From contig CATQHC010000009.1 in assembly GCA_958295775.1 (NCBI GenBank), forward strand, positions 248,001 through 312,000: a stretch of DNA of 64,000 nt. The letters are read 5' to 3'. This DNA is from Chloroflexota bacterium (lineage in GTDB: Bacteria; Chloroflexota; UBA11872; VXOZ01). This document shows, one piece after another, positions 18,140-26,986 of this stretch. Made by a program: the position numbers and the translations under genes. The notes below the pieces were generated by a model that was given only the letters and a program-made list of their open reading frames with translations, made no database searches and was not told the DNA's origin. Every line of letters begins with the position of its first letter. Within the stretch, counting starts at the first letter, position 1.

Positions 18140-18781
18140 TCACGCGGACGCCAGTTCTGCCACGAAACGCCCCGCGAATTCCGTAAGCCCGGCATAGTCA
18201 CCGGCAGCGATTAGCGACGGCGGCATGAGACCCGAGCCGAGCGCCACGCCGGCCGCACCGGCTTCCAAGTGCGCGCGGAAGTTATCAAAGCCAATGCCGC
18301 CGGAGGCGACGATAGGAATTCCTGGAAGCGGCCCCAGTACCGACTTGATGTATCCCGGGCCGCCGACGCTATCTATAGGGAAGACCTTCACCATGTCCGA
18401 GCCGGACTCATGGACATCCAATATTTCGGTCGGCGTCAGGCCGGCCATGATGCAGGGCACTTCCGCCCCGTGCGCGAGCGCGACTAACGCAGGCCGATTA
18501 ACGGGTCCAACGATAAACTGCGCACCGGACGCCAGCGCCGCTCCGGCCTGCACGCCAGTCGTCACTGTACCCGCTCCTACCAGGCATTCGGCGGGCTTCT
18601 CCGCTGCGACCGCGGCGATCACGCTTGCTGCATCCGGCACCGTAAACGTAATCTCCACGAGCCGCACGCCCGCGGCGTAGAGTGCCCGCGCGGTGTGTAC
18701 CGCCTCTGCAGCAGTCTTGGTACGCACTACGGCAGTAATCTTAGCCTCGACCATAAGATGTAGCAGCGCCGATCGGGTCAT
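18140..18781 (-). CDS. eda: KDPG/KHG aldolase
   Basis: 213 residues, class I aldolase that splits 2-keto-3-deoxy-6-phosphogluconate into pyruvate and glyceraldehyde 3-phosphate. The catalytic Glu is in VEITFT (residue 43) and the Schiff-base Lys in DMVKVFP (residue 132); GAGTV and ASGGIGFDN are family blocks. Length is normal. ATG follows AAGGA. It is the first gene of a two-gene minus-strand unit with the PfkB kinase. With the DgaE-like enzyme on the other strand it gives a plausible route from a sugar acid or amino-sugar acid to central metabolism. Confidence 0.9.
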   Translation of the reverse strand: MTRSALLHLMVEAKITAVVRTKTAAEAVHTARALYAAGVRLVEITFTVPDAASVIAAVAAEKPAECLVGAGTVTTGVQAGAALASGAQFIVGPVNRPALVALAHGAEVPCIMAGLTPTEILDVHESGSDMVKVFPIDSVGGPGYIKSVLGPLPGIPIVASGGIGFDNFRAHLEAGAAGVALGSGLMPPSLIAAGDYAGLTEFAGRFVAELASA

Positions 18782-19024
18782 TTTCTGGTTCCTTGGTGCG
18801 GTCTACTGTCTCTAACGGCCAGAATGTACTCATGTCGTCTCGACTCAAGTGCCCGCACAGGCGGTTTACGCGCTTCACAGGGGACTGCTCTTGAGCTTAG
18901 AATCAGTCTAGCATTACACTAGAGTAGATGCTTGACCAACTCCCGGCGCATCTCTTTTCCGCAGAGGCCATAGCAACCTTCTTAGAAAGCAATTCGACAA
19001 ACCCATAGCATCCGGCACAAAGAA

Positions 19025-20011
19025 ATGCCATCACCTGCACGTATTCAGCAAGATTCAGTTGACCCGGCTACGCGTCCGGGCACGGGAATGTGGACTTGGC
19101 CGCCCGCTTTTGCCGCGCTCCGCTGGCTAGCGCTCGGCGTCGTGCTACTGGCAGCGTGCGCGCAAACAGATACCGGTCAGATGACGTTTGGGCGAAGCAT
19201 TCCTATCCAGACGGCAGAACCTGAGCTACCCGCCCGAGCGCCCGCAGCTACTCCAGACGTTGAGCCGCTGGTCTTGCCAACCGCAATCCCCTATGCCACT
19301 CCCGACCTATCCCAGTTGCCGTATGAGGTCCTCGTCCAGGAAGTAGTACGCGGGAGTCAAGACCATCCCGCCGTCGCGCTCACGTTGGACGGCGGTTCGG
19401 TTGCCACCTTTACTCCGGCGATACTAGAAACGCTACGCCAGCACGAAGTGCGCATCACGATCTTCATCACCGGCCAGTTTGCCGAGCGTTACCCGGAGCT
19501 TCTCCATGAGATGATCGCCGACGGCCACGAGATCGGCAACCACTCTTACGCGCATCCCGACTTTACCGAACTGGACGATGACACCATTCGCCGTGAGCTT
19601 GCCCGCACCGAAGAGATCATCAATCAGGTAGCGGGCATTACTACCAAGCCCTGGTTTCGCGTCCCATACGGCGCACGCAATCACCATGTCATCGACGTCG
19701 TCGCCCGTGAGGGCTACCGCAGCATCTATTGGACTATCGACACCATCGACTGGCGCGAAGATGCGACGCCCGCGCTCATCATGCAACGAATCCGCGATCG
19801 TTTAGGCAACGGCGTGATTATACTCGCCCATCTCGGCAGCTACCAGACTATGGAAGCCCTGCCGGAAATCCTCACCGAGCTCAAGGAAGGCGGCTACCGC
19901 ATAGTAACGGTCTCCGAGCTCCTTTACCCACCGCCGGTACAGCCAACAATACAGCCGACTCCCGCAATTCTAATTGAGCCCACGCCCACCGTTGTCCTTT
20001 CCAGCCCTTGA
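19025..20011 (+). CDS. Polysaccharide deacetylase-like (NodB) lipoprotein
   Basis: 328 residues. A hydrophobic stretch ends in lipobox LLAAC (Cys 45), so the protein is probably anchored outside the membrane; a start at ATG 19088 would give a more ordinary signal length. A Pro/Ala-rich linker leads to a NodB domain (about 110-300) and a Pro/Thr-rich tail. The metal-binding H-x3-H is present (GNHSYAHP, His 173 and 177). The first motif, usually T-F-D-D-G, reads T-L-D-G-G (121-124), so the catalytic Asp is kept but the metal-ligand Asp is lost. It may still act on peptidoglycan or another N-acetylated glycan, or be altered in activity. Confidence 0.8.
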   Translation: MPSPARIQQDSVDPATRPGTGMWTWPPAFAALRWLALGVVLLAACAQTDTGQMTFGRSIPIQTAEPELPARAPAATPDVEPLVLPTAIPYATPDLSQLPYEVLVQEVVRGSQDHPAVALTLDGGSVATFTPAILETLRQHEVRITIFITGQFAERYPELLHEMIADGHEIGNHSYAHPDFTELDDDTIRRELARTEEIINQVAGITTKPWFRVPYGARNHHVIDVVAREGYRSIYWTIDTIDWREDATPALIMQRIRDRLGNGVIILAHLGSYQTMEALPEILTELKEGGYRIVTVSELLYPPPVQPTIQPTPAILIEPTPTVVLSSP

Positions 20012-20036
20012 CAGTAGCTAGCCGCTACCGTAGAAT
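20008..20036 (+). promoter_or_regulatory. Consensus promoter of the trp operon
   Basis: TTGACA at 20008-20013 and TAGAAT at 20031-20036 with a 17-base spacer. The -35 hexamer overlaps the stop codon (TGA at 20009-20011) of the upstream deacetylase gene. Transcription would start near 20043, exactly where the T-box leader begins. Confidence 0.8.
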
Positions 20037-20042
20037 TCAATT

Positions 20043-20385
20043 TACAATTGAAGATGAAAAAGGCGATGATCAGGAAGAGTACGCTGGCAAGGCGGCCTGC
20101 AGAGAGCCGGGGAAAGGTGGGATCCCGGCGGTGCGCGGACAGCGGAATGGGCCTGGGAGCTGTGACCTGAAAGGCAACTCTGCTACCAACATGCAACAGT
20201 GCAAGGTTGGTGGCATAGGTGCCGAATAGGCGTCAACGGAACCCCTACCGTAGACTTTGGGGCAGGCATGCAGCCGCGTAGGCGGTGAGTGCTTGAGGAA
20301 ATGAAGTGGGCTGCATTTGCAGTCAATAAGGGTGGCACCGCGAGTTTTATTCTCGTCCCTTTTGGGGACGAGATTTTTCTTTAAC
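20043..20385 (+). promoter_or_regulatory. T-box leader, Trp-specific (UGG specifier)
   Basis: About 340-base untranslated leader that reads the charging state of tRNA-Trp and controls the trp operon. The T-box sequence AAGGGTGGCACCGCG (20328-20342) is nearly canonical. Stem I features include GGAAGAGTA near 20070, the CAGAGAGCCGG apical segment near 20098, and a specifier region GGAATGGGCCTGGGAG in which TGG (20148-20150) is the Trp codon. A terminator hairpin follows the T-box. Uncharged tRNA-Trp would pair with the specifier and the antiterminator bulge and allow read-through into trpE. Seen in sequence; mechanism from the known family. Confidence 0.92.
20351..20382 (+). terminator. T-box intrinsic terminator
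   Basis: TCTCGTCCC (20351-20359), loop TTTTG, GGGACGAGA (20365-20373), then TTTTTCTTT. A perfect 9-base-pair stem with a U-tract, ending 28 bases before trpE; its left arm adjoins the T-box antiterminator sequence. Confidence 0.9.
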
Positions 20386-20409
20386 TTGGAATGAGACTAA
20401 GGAAAGACG

Positions 20410-21930
20410 ATGGCAGTTATGCAGTCCGCACCGGGCACCGTATTCGCCGGTATTCAGCCAGACCTTGCCGAGGTGCGTGCACTTGCGGCAGAAGGACTGA
20501 CGGTGCCTATATCGCGCACGATACCCGCAGACCTGGAGACGCCGGTTTCTGCCTATCTCAAGGTCGCGCGGGGTAACTACTCCTTTTTGCTCGAGAGCGT
20601 ACAGGGCAGCGAGAGCCTTGGACGCTACTCTTTCATTGGCACTACCCCGTCTACAATCCTGCGCCTGGAGAACGGCACGGTCACCCGCATGCAGGACGGA
20701 GAAAGCAGCACATGCACCTACACCGAACCTCTAGAGCTGCTGGAAGAAGAACTCGCCAAGACCGATCTGGCCGTTGTCCCCGGGTTGCCGCGCTTTCAGG
20801 GGGGCGCGGTCGGTTACCTCAGCTATGAAACCGTGCGCTATTTCGAGCCCCGTGTGCCGCTGCCCTCGGCAAACACGCTGCCCGTGCCTGAAGCAATCTT
20901 CATGTTCACGGACAGCTTGATCATGTTCGACCACGTAAAGCACAGCCTCACCATCATTGCCTACGTATCGCCGCACGGCGACGTTAGGGAAAACTATCAA
21001 AACGCGGTGGCCGCGATCGATGAGACTAATGCACGTCTCCGCAATACCGTGCCGACGGTACGCGGCCATGGCGACTCGGGCGCGGCAGTGCCGAGCATGA
21101 CGGAAGCGCAACATCATGCAATGGTGCAAACGGCAAAGGAGTACATCGCGGCCGGGGACATCATTCAGTCAGTCCTGGGTCTCCGCTGGTCCCGTCCGTT
21201 GGGGGTGCATCCCTATTCGGTCTATCGCGCGCTGCGCATGGTTAATCCATCGCCGTACATGTACTACCTGGATCTGGGTGACATGCAAATAGTCGGCGCC
21301 TCACCGGAGATGCTGGTGCGCGTGGAAGGGTCTCACGTCACCACCCGCCCCATTGCCGGCACACGACGCCGGGGCACGACCCCGGAGGAAGATGCGGCCT
21401 TGGGAGAGGAACTGCTCGCCAGCGAAAAAGAACGGGCGGAGCACATCATGCTCGTAGACCTGGGACGCAACGACCTCGGGCGGGTGTGCCGGCCGGGCTC
21501 CGTGCATGTCCCGACTCTTATGGTGGTGGAAGAGTTCTCCCACGTCATGCACATCGTCTCGCAGGTAGAGGGAGATCTCCTGCCGGACAAGACCGCGTTC
21601 GACGCGCTGCGTTCGTGTTTTCCGGCGGGCACGCTCTCAGGCGCGCCCAAAGTGCGCGCCATGGAGATCATCTCCGAGCTCGAAGGCACGACGCGAGGAC
21701 CCTATGGCGGCGCGGTCGGCTACTTCGACTACTCCGGCAACATGGATATGGCAATTACGATTCGCACCATGACAGTGCAGAACAATATCGCCTATATACA
21801 GGCTGGCGGCGGCATCGTGGCAGACTCAGATCCCGGGGAAGAATACCAGGAAGTGTGCAACAAAGCTGCTTCAACCATGCGGGCGATCGACGTCGCAGAG
21901 GAGATGGAACGTGATCTATATGCTGGATAA
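20410..21930 (+). CDS. trpE: Anthranilate synthase component I
   Basis: 506 residues; converts chorismate and ammonia (from TrpG) to anthranilate, the first committed step of tryptophan synthesis. The N-terminal SFLLESVQGSE holds the serine-containing motif linked to Trp feedback binding in the family. The C-terminal chorismate-binding domain shows PIAGTRRRG, DLGRNDLGRVC and FPAGTLSGAPK. ATG 20410 follows AAGGAAAG. First gene after the T-box; the stop overlaps trpG by 20 bases, suggesting translational coupling of the two subunits. Confidence 0.97.
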   Translation: MAVMQSAPGTVFAGIQPDLAEVRALAAEGLTVPISRTIPADLETPVSAYLKVARGNYSFLLESVQGSESLGRYSFIGTTPSTILRLENGTVTRMQDGESSTCTYTEPLELLEEELAKTDLAVVPGLPRFQGGAVGYLSYETVRYFEPRVPLPSANTLPVPEAIFMFTDSLIMFDHVKHSLTIIAYVSPHGDVRENYQNAVAAIDETNARLRNTVPTVRGHGDSGAAVPSMTEAQHHAMVQTAKEYIAAGDIIQSVLGLRWSRPLGVHPYSVYRALRMVNPSPYMYYLDLGDMQIVGASPEMLVRVEGSHVTTRPIAGTRRRGTTPEEDAALGEELLASEKERAEHIMLVDLGRNDLGRVCRPGSVHVPTLMVVEEFSHVMHIVSQVEGDLLPDKTAFDALRSCFPAGTLSGAPKVRAMEIISELEGTTRGPYGGAVGYFDYSGNMDMAITIRTMTVQNNIAYIQAGGGIVADSDPGEEYQEVCNKAASTMRAIDVAEEMERDLYAG

Positions 21931-22534
21931 TTACGATTCGTTCACCTATAACTTGGTGCAGTATATGGGCGAACTCGGCGCCGAACTGAAAGTGGTCCGC
22001 AACGACAAGACCACCACGGCAGACGTGCTGGCGAGCAAACCAGACGGCATTGTCGTCTCTCCGGGCCCGTGTACGCCCAAGGAAGCCGGCATCTCAACCG
22101 AACTTATCGCTGAGGCCGCGGGCAAGACCCCCATCCTCGGCGTCTGCCTCGGCCACCAGTGCATTGGCCAGGTGTTTGGCGGCGAGGTGGTACGTGCGAA
22201 ATCACTCATGCACGGCAAGACCTCTCTAATTCATCACCATGGCCGCGGCTTGTTTGCCGGACTTGAGAATCCCTTTGTCGCCACGCGCTATCACTCGTTG
22301 ATCATTGATCCGCAAACTATGCCGTCCGTGCTAGACGTGACCGCAAGAGCCGACGACGGCGCGGTCATGAGTGTGCGGCACAAAGAGTACCCGATTTACG
22401 GGGTGCAGTTTCATCCGGAGTCGATCTTGACAGTGGAAGGCAAGAAGCTTCTCCAGAACTTCCTAAACATAGTTGAGCAACACCGGGAGCGGGAAGCGCC
22501 TGCGGCTTCCACGCACCAGGGAGCAGAGAGATGA
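21911..22534 (+). CDS. trpG: Anthranilate synthase component II (glutamine amidotransferase)
   Basis: 207 residues; class I amidotransferase that releases ammonia from glutamine for TrpE. Nucleophile Cys in LGVCLGHQ, catalytic His-x-Glu in FHPES. MLDNYDSFTYNLVQY at the N-terminus is typical of TrpG/PabA. The start is GTG 21911 with GGAG upstream, inside the end of trpE. It is separate from TrpD, unlike the fused TrpGD of some bacteria, and overlaps trpD by 4 bases (ATGA). It might also serve a p-aminobenzoate synthase, since no pabA is seen here. Confidence 0.96.
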   Translation: MIYMLDNYDSFTYNLVQYMGELGAELKVVRNDKTTTADVLASKPDGIVVSPGPCTPKEAGISTELIAEAAGKTPILGVCLGHQCIGQVFGGEVVRAKSLMHGKTSLIHHHGRGLFAGLENPFVATRYHSLIIDPQTMPSVLDVTARADDGAVMSVRHKEYPIYGVQFHPESILTVEGKKLLQNFLNIVEQHREREAPAASTHQGAER

Positions 22535-23547
22535 TTCGCGAAGCAACGACAAAAGTCATCGAGGGCGTATCGCTATCCTGCGACGAAGCGGCGGAGGCTA
22601 TGACCGAAATCATGGAAGCGGCGTGCACGCCGGCGCAATTCGGCGCCTTTGTCACGGCGCTCCGCGCTAAAGGCGAGACCGCCGACGAGATTGCCGGGTG
22701 TGCCAAGGTGATGCGTGAGAAAGCGTTGCCGGTTGCCGTTAGTCAACCGGTAGCGGACACATGCGGCACCGGGGGAACCGGCGTTGACACGTTCAACATT
22801 TCCACCGCAACTGCCTTCGTCATGGCGGGCGCCGGGCAGCCTGTGGCAAAGCATGGGAATCGTGCCATGACGAGAACGAGCGGCAGCGCGGACGTTTTGG
22901 AGGCGCTAGGCGTGAGAATTGACCTTGGCCCTGAGGGAGTAGCGCAGTGTATCGAGGAAGTGGGCATGGGCTTCATGTTTGCGCAACGCTTTCACCCCGC
23001 AATGAAATTCGCCGCGCCGCTGCGGCGTGAAATTGGCATCCGCACAATTTTCAACATTCTCGGCCCCCTTACAAATCCTGCCCAGGCCAGCTATCAAGTG
23101 CTTGGCGTCGCCAACTCCAGTTTAGGGGAGGACATGGCCCGCGTACTCGGCATGCTCGGTGTGCGGCGCGCAATGGTTGTGCATGGGGAATTGGACGGGG
23201 TTGATGAGATTTCAGTCTGCGGTCCTACGTTGGTGTCCGAATGGGACGGCAGCGATGTAAAAGGCTACCGCCTGGAACCGGCGGACTTTGGTCTCAACGC
23301 CGCGCCGGTGAGTGAGGTACTTGGCAGGTCGGAAGAAATGAACGCCCAATACGTCCGCGACGTGTTGGCAGGCAAACCGGGTCCGCGCCGTGATGTCGTA
23401 GTCATGAACACAGCCGCCGGCCTCGTCGTCAGCGGTAAAGCGAGCGATTGGAAAGCAGGCGCCGAGCAGGCCGCCGCCGCTATCGACAACGGCCAGGCCG
23501 CCGCCAAGCTGGAAGCGTTCGCAAGCCTCAGTCAGAGTCTTGCCTAG
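22531..23547 (+). CDS. trpD: Anthranilate phosphoribosyltransferase
   Basis: 338 residues; joins anthranilate to PRPP to form phosphoribosylanthranilate. The PRPP-binding glycine loop CGTGGTGVDTFNIST and KHGNRAMTRTSGSADVLEALG are diagnostic, with the LTNPA block following. Normal length. Start codon overlaps the trpG stop (ATGA). After it the operon has a 129-base gap with a repeat before trpC. Confidence 0.97.
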   Translation: MIREATTKVIEGVSLSCDEAAEAMTEIMEAACTPAQFGAFVTALRAKGETADEIAGCAKVMREKALPVAVSQPVADTCGTGGTGVDTFNISTATAFVMAGAGQPVAKHGNRAMTRTSGSADVLEALGVRIDLGPEGVAQCIEEVGMGFMFAQRFHPAMKFAAPLRREIGIRTIFNILGPLTNPAQASYQVLGVANSSLGEDMARVLGMLGVRRAMVVHGELDGVDEISVCGPTLVSEWDGSDVKGYRLEPADFGLNAAPVSEVLGRSEEMNAQYVRDVLAGKPGPRRDVVVMNTAAGLVVSGKASDWKAGAEQAAAAIDNGQAAAKLEAFASLSQSLA

Positions 23548-23592
23548 TACCGCTTCAACGGCGATAGCTAGAAGTCAAAACACCGCATATGT

Positions 23593-23627
23593 CCCCTCTC
23601 CCCGAGGGAGAGGGTTAGGGGTGAGGG
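23593..23627. repeat. Repeat family F between trpD and trpC
   Basis: CCCCTCTCCCCGAGGGAGAGG followed by GTTAGGGGTGAGGG, where CCCTCTCCC pairs with GGGAGAGGG. This type of short palindrome is widespread in many bacterial phyla. It lies inside the trp transcription unit and may form a hairpin in the mRNA. Confidence 0.75.
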
Positions 23628-23676
23628 CGAAACAATTGGGGACGGCAACGCTGAAAGGGTACGTGGAACTACGCAC

Positions 23677-24522
23677 ATGATTCTCGATACCATCCTACAG
23701 CACAAAGAGCGCGAGTTGGCGGAGCGTAAAGCGGCTGTGCCGCTCCGTGTCCTGGAGCAAAGGGCAGAAGCGACGGAACCGCCGCGTGACTTCACAGCAG
23801 CACTGCGGCAAGACGGCATTCGCCTCATTGCCGAGATTAAACGCGCCTCTCCATCCAAAGGCGTGTTTGCGCCCGATCTGGATCCGGCGGCGTTGGCGCA
23901 AACGTATGCCGGCAACGGGGCCAGCGCCCTTTCCGTTCTCACAGACGAGCGGTTTTTCCAAGGGTCACTAAGCGATCTCACGGCCGCGCGGTCTGCCGTG
24001 GACATTCCTGCGTTGCGGAAGGACTTCACTACCGACGAATACCACATCGTCGAGGCGCGGGCGGCGGGGGCCGATGCCATACTCCTCATAGTAGCCGCCC
24101 TCCCACTGCCGCGCTTGCAGGCGTTGCTGCGCTGCGCCCAAGACTGGGGCATGGCCGCTATCGTGGAGGTGCACACGGCGGAGGAAACCGCGCAGGCTTT
24201 GAAAGTAGACGCAACAATCATCGGCATCAACAACCGCAACCTGCACACATTCGAGACAAGTCTGGAAACCACGGCTGAACTCCGAGCACTCATTCCCAGC
24301 GACCGCATAGTGGTCAGCGAAAGCGGCATCCATACGCCTGCGCACGTTGCGCAATTACACGACTGCGGCGTGGATGCAATGCTCGTGGGTGAGTCCCTGG
24401 TTACGGCTTCCGACACTGCCGCCAAGGTTGCAGAATTGGTTGGCGCAGCACAAGACTCTTCAATTGCTCCTCAGTCCGTCATTCCGGCGCAAGCCGGAAT
24501 CCAGGGGGATGGCGCCACATGA
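23677..24522 (+). CDS. trpC: Indole-3-glycerol phosphate synthase
   Basis: 281 residues; closes the ring of the carboxyphenylamino-deoxyribulose phosphate intermediate. TIM-barrel motifs: AEIKRASPSKG with the catalytic Lys, LRKDFTTDEYHIVEARAAGAD, GINNRNLHTF, VSESGIHTP. The last residues (SVIPAQAGIQG plus four) do not belong to the family; they translate a dispersed repeat at 24477-24507 that has replaced or extended the natural end. The catalytic part is complete, so activity is expected. The stop overlaps trpF by 4 bases. Confidence 0.96.
   Translation: MILDTILQHKERELAERKAAVPLRVLEQRAEATEPPRDFTAALRQDGIRLIAEIKRASPSKGVFAPDLDPAALAQTYAGNGASALSVLTDERFFQGSLSDLTAARSAVDIPALRKDFTTDEYHIVEARAAGADAILLIVAALPLPRLQALLRCAQDWGMAAIVEVHTAEETAQALKVDATIIGINNRNLHTFETSLETTAELRALIPSDRIVVSESGIHTPAHVAQLHDCGVDAMLVGESLVTASDTAAKVAELVGAAQDSSIAPQSVIPAQAGIQGDGAT
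24477..24507. repeat. Repeat family G inside the 3' end of trpC
   Basis: CGTCATTCCGGCGCAAGCC then GGAATCCAGGGGG, in which ATTCCGGC faces GCCGGAAT. This is a common intergenic repeat type in bacteria. Here it is translated as SVIPAQAGIQG at the end of TrpC, next to the trpF start. Confidence 0.85.
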
Positions 24523-25190
24523 CACCGACCCGCGAAACTATCGCAAACGCCGGGGAGCAAGCGATTGCCACCCCCAAGGTCAAGATTTGCGGCAACATGG
24601 CGCAGGCCGATGCAAATGCGGCAGTGGCGCATGGCGCCGACTTCTTAGGGTTTGTCTTCGTCAATGGGAGACGCCGCTGCATGACAGTGGATGATACTCG
24701 TAAGATTATCCGGTCGCTCGGCTCCGCGTGCCCACCTGCCGTGGGACTGTTTCTCAACGAGGAACCTGCCATTGTGCGCGACGTGGTGGCGGCGTGCGGA
24801 CTCCAGTTCGTGCAATTGTGCGGGAATGAATCACCCGACTATTGCACGAACCTGAAAGTACCCTACTGGAAAGTAATCAATCTGCACTCGGCTGAGGACT
24901 ACGGGCGCACGCACCCCTACACGGCAGCCACGGCTTTTGTGCTGGAAGGAGCTGAAAACGGTCCGGGCGGCACCGGCCAGACCTGGGACTGGGGGTTGGC
25001 GAGCGCCGCGCCGCGCGACCGCCCCACTCTGATCGCAGGCGGGCTAAACCCTGAAAACGTCGGAGAAGCCATCGCGCGGGCGCAGCCCTGGGGCGTGGAT
25101 GTCAGCAGCGGCGTTGAAACCAATGGAGCCAAAGACCCCGACAAGATCGCCGCATTCATCCACCAAGCAAGAGACGCCTCGTTACCGTGA
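24519..25190 (+). CDS. trpF: Phosphoribosylanthranilate isomerase
   Basis: 223 residues; Amadori rearrangement of phosphoribosylanthranilate. Catalytic Cys in KVKICGN and Asp in WGVDVSSGVE are both present; LIAGGLNPENV is the phosphate-binding block. An 18-residue N-terminal leader precedes the barrel, perhaps because the ATG was set by the repeat that reshaped the end of trpC; no nearer start has a ribosome site. Separate from TrpC, unlike the enterobacterial fusion. Confidence 0.96.
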   Translation: MTPTRETIANAGEQAIATPKVKICGNMAQADANAAVAHGADFLGFVFVNGRRRCMTVDDTRKIIRSLGSACPPAVGLFLNEEPAIVRDVVAACGLQFVQLCGNESPDYCTNLKVPYWKVINLHSAEDYGRTHPYTAATAFVLEGAENGPGGTGQTWDWGLASAAPRDRPTLIAGGLNPENVGEAIARAQPWGVDVSSGVETNGAKDPDKIAAFIHQARDASLP

Positions 25191-25201
25191 GAGGAATCAC
25201 A

Positions 25202-25411
25202 ATGAAACGGCTTGAAGAGTTGGTTCAGGAGTTGCCGCCGGAGTTGCAGCAGGAAGTCTACGACTTTGCGCGCTTTCTGCTAGAAACGAAAGCCAAACCG
25301 CGCCGCAAGGGCAAGCTCCGTCTCAACTGGGCTGGAGGACTACGTGAATATCGCGACCGCTATACCTCACTTGATCTCCAGCGTAAAGCGCTTGAATGGT
25401 GGGGGGACTAG
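25202..25411 (+). CDS. DUF2281-type antitoxin-like protein
   Basis: 69 residues: MKRLEELVQELPPELQQEV then YDFARFLLETKAKPRRKG, the pattern of DUF2281/VapB-like small proteins often paired with PIN toxins. The remainder (LNWAGGLREYRDRYTSLDLQ) resembles the toxin-binding tail. ATG 25202 has AGAGGA at good spacing; a GTG at 25187 overlapping the trpF stop is an alternative. It sits 11 bases after trpF and its stop overlaps the PIN gene, so it is part of the trp transcript. Confidence 0.75.
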   Translation: MKRLEELVQELPPELQQEVYDFARFLLETKAKPRRKGKLRLNWAGGLREYRDRYTSLDLQRKALEWWGD

Positions 25412-25815
25412 TGTTCCTTGTCGATATAAATGTATGGCTAGAGCTTCTCCTGGAACAGGAAAGAGCGGAGGAAGTCCGGGACTTTCTTAGCACAATTGAG
25501 CCGAGCCTACTCGCATTGACAGACTTCACTATTTTCTCGATCGGCATCATACTAACGCGACTTGGTAAAGACCAGCTATTCTCTGACTTTACCGCAGACA
25601 CGCTTGAACAGGGAGAAGTCACCAGTCTCCGGCTAAACACGTCTGACATGCGAGACTTGCTGGCCGTGGGACAACAGTTTCGACTTGATTTTGACGACGC
25701 TTATCAGTATCTAGCCGCTGAGAAACACGGTTTCATGCTCGTAAGTTTCGATTCGGATTTTGATCGAACAGAACGTGGAAGAAAGACTCCTAAGCAAATC
25801 ATCACAGGATTCTAA
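25411..25815 (+). CDS. PIN-domain protein (VapC-like)
   Basis: 134 residues. PIN-fold acidic residues are visible: Asp in FLVDINVWLELL, Glu/Asp in the central DFTIFSIG region, Asp-Asp in LDFDDAYQYLAA and Asp in LVSFDSDFDR, as in Mg-dependent VapC RNases. Start GTG 25411 shares a base with the stop of the DUF2281 gene and has GGGGGGA upstream. Together they look like a VapBC-type module. It ends 19 bases before trpS. Whether it is active, or acts on tRNA, cannot be read; the position among trp genes is unusual. Confidence 0.75.
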   Translation: MFLVDINVWLELLLEQERAEEVRDFLSTIEPSLLALTDFTIFSIGIILTRLGKDQLFSDFTADTLEQGEVTSLRLNTSDMRDLLAVGQQFRLDFDDAYQYLAAEKHGFMLVSFDSDFDRTERGRKTPKQIITGF

Positions 25816-25834
25816 ACCAGGAGGAAAGAGCACT

Positions 25835-26905
<1,071 letters not shown>

Positions 26906-26986
26906 GTGCAAAAGAGCGCAATTCGGGGACTTCCCGCAACTACACACACCGTACCCGGGGCAGAGCATTTAGATAGGAGCGCACAT

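Noticed and set aside
23568-24425. 285-codon minus-strand open frame opposite trpC
   Set aside because: Ser/Arg-rich translation with no family resemblance, lying wholly antisense to a clear trpC gene.
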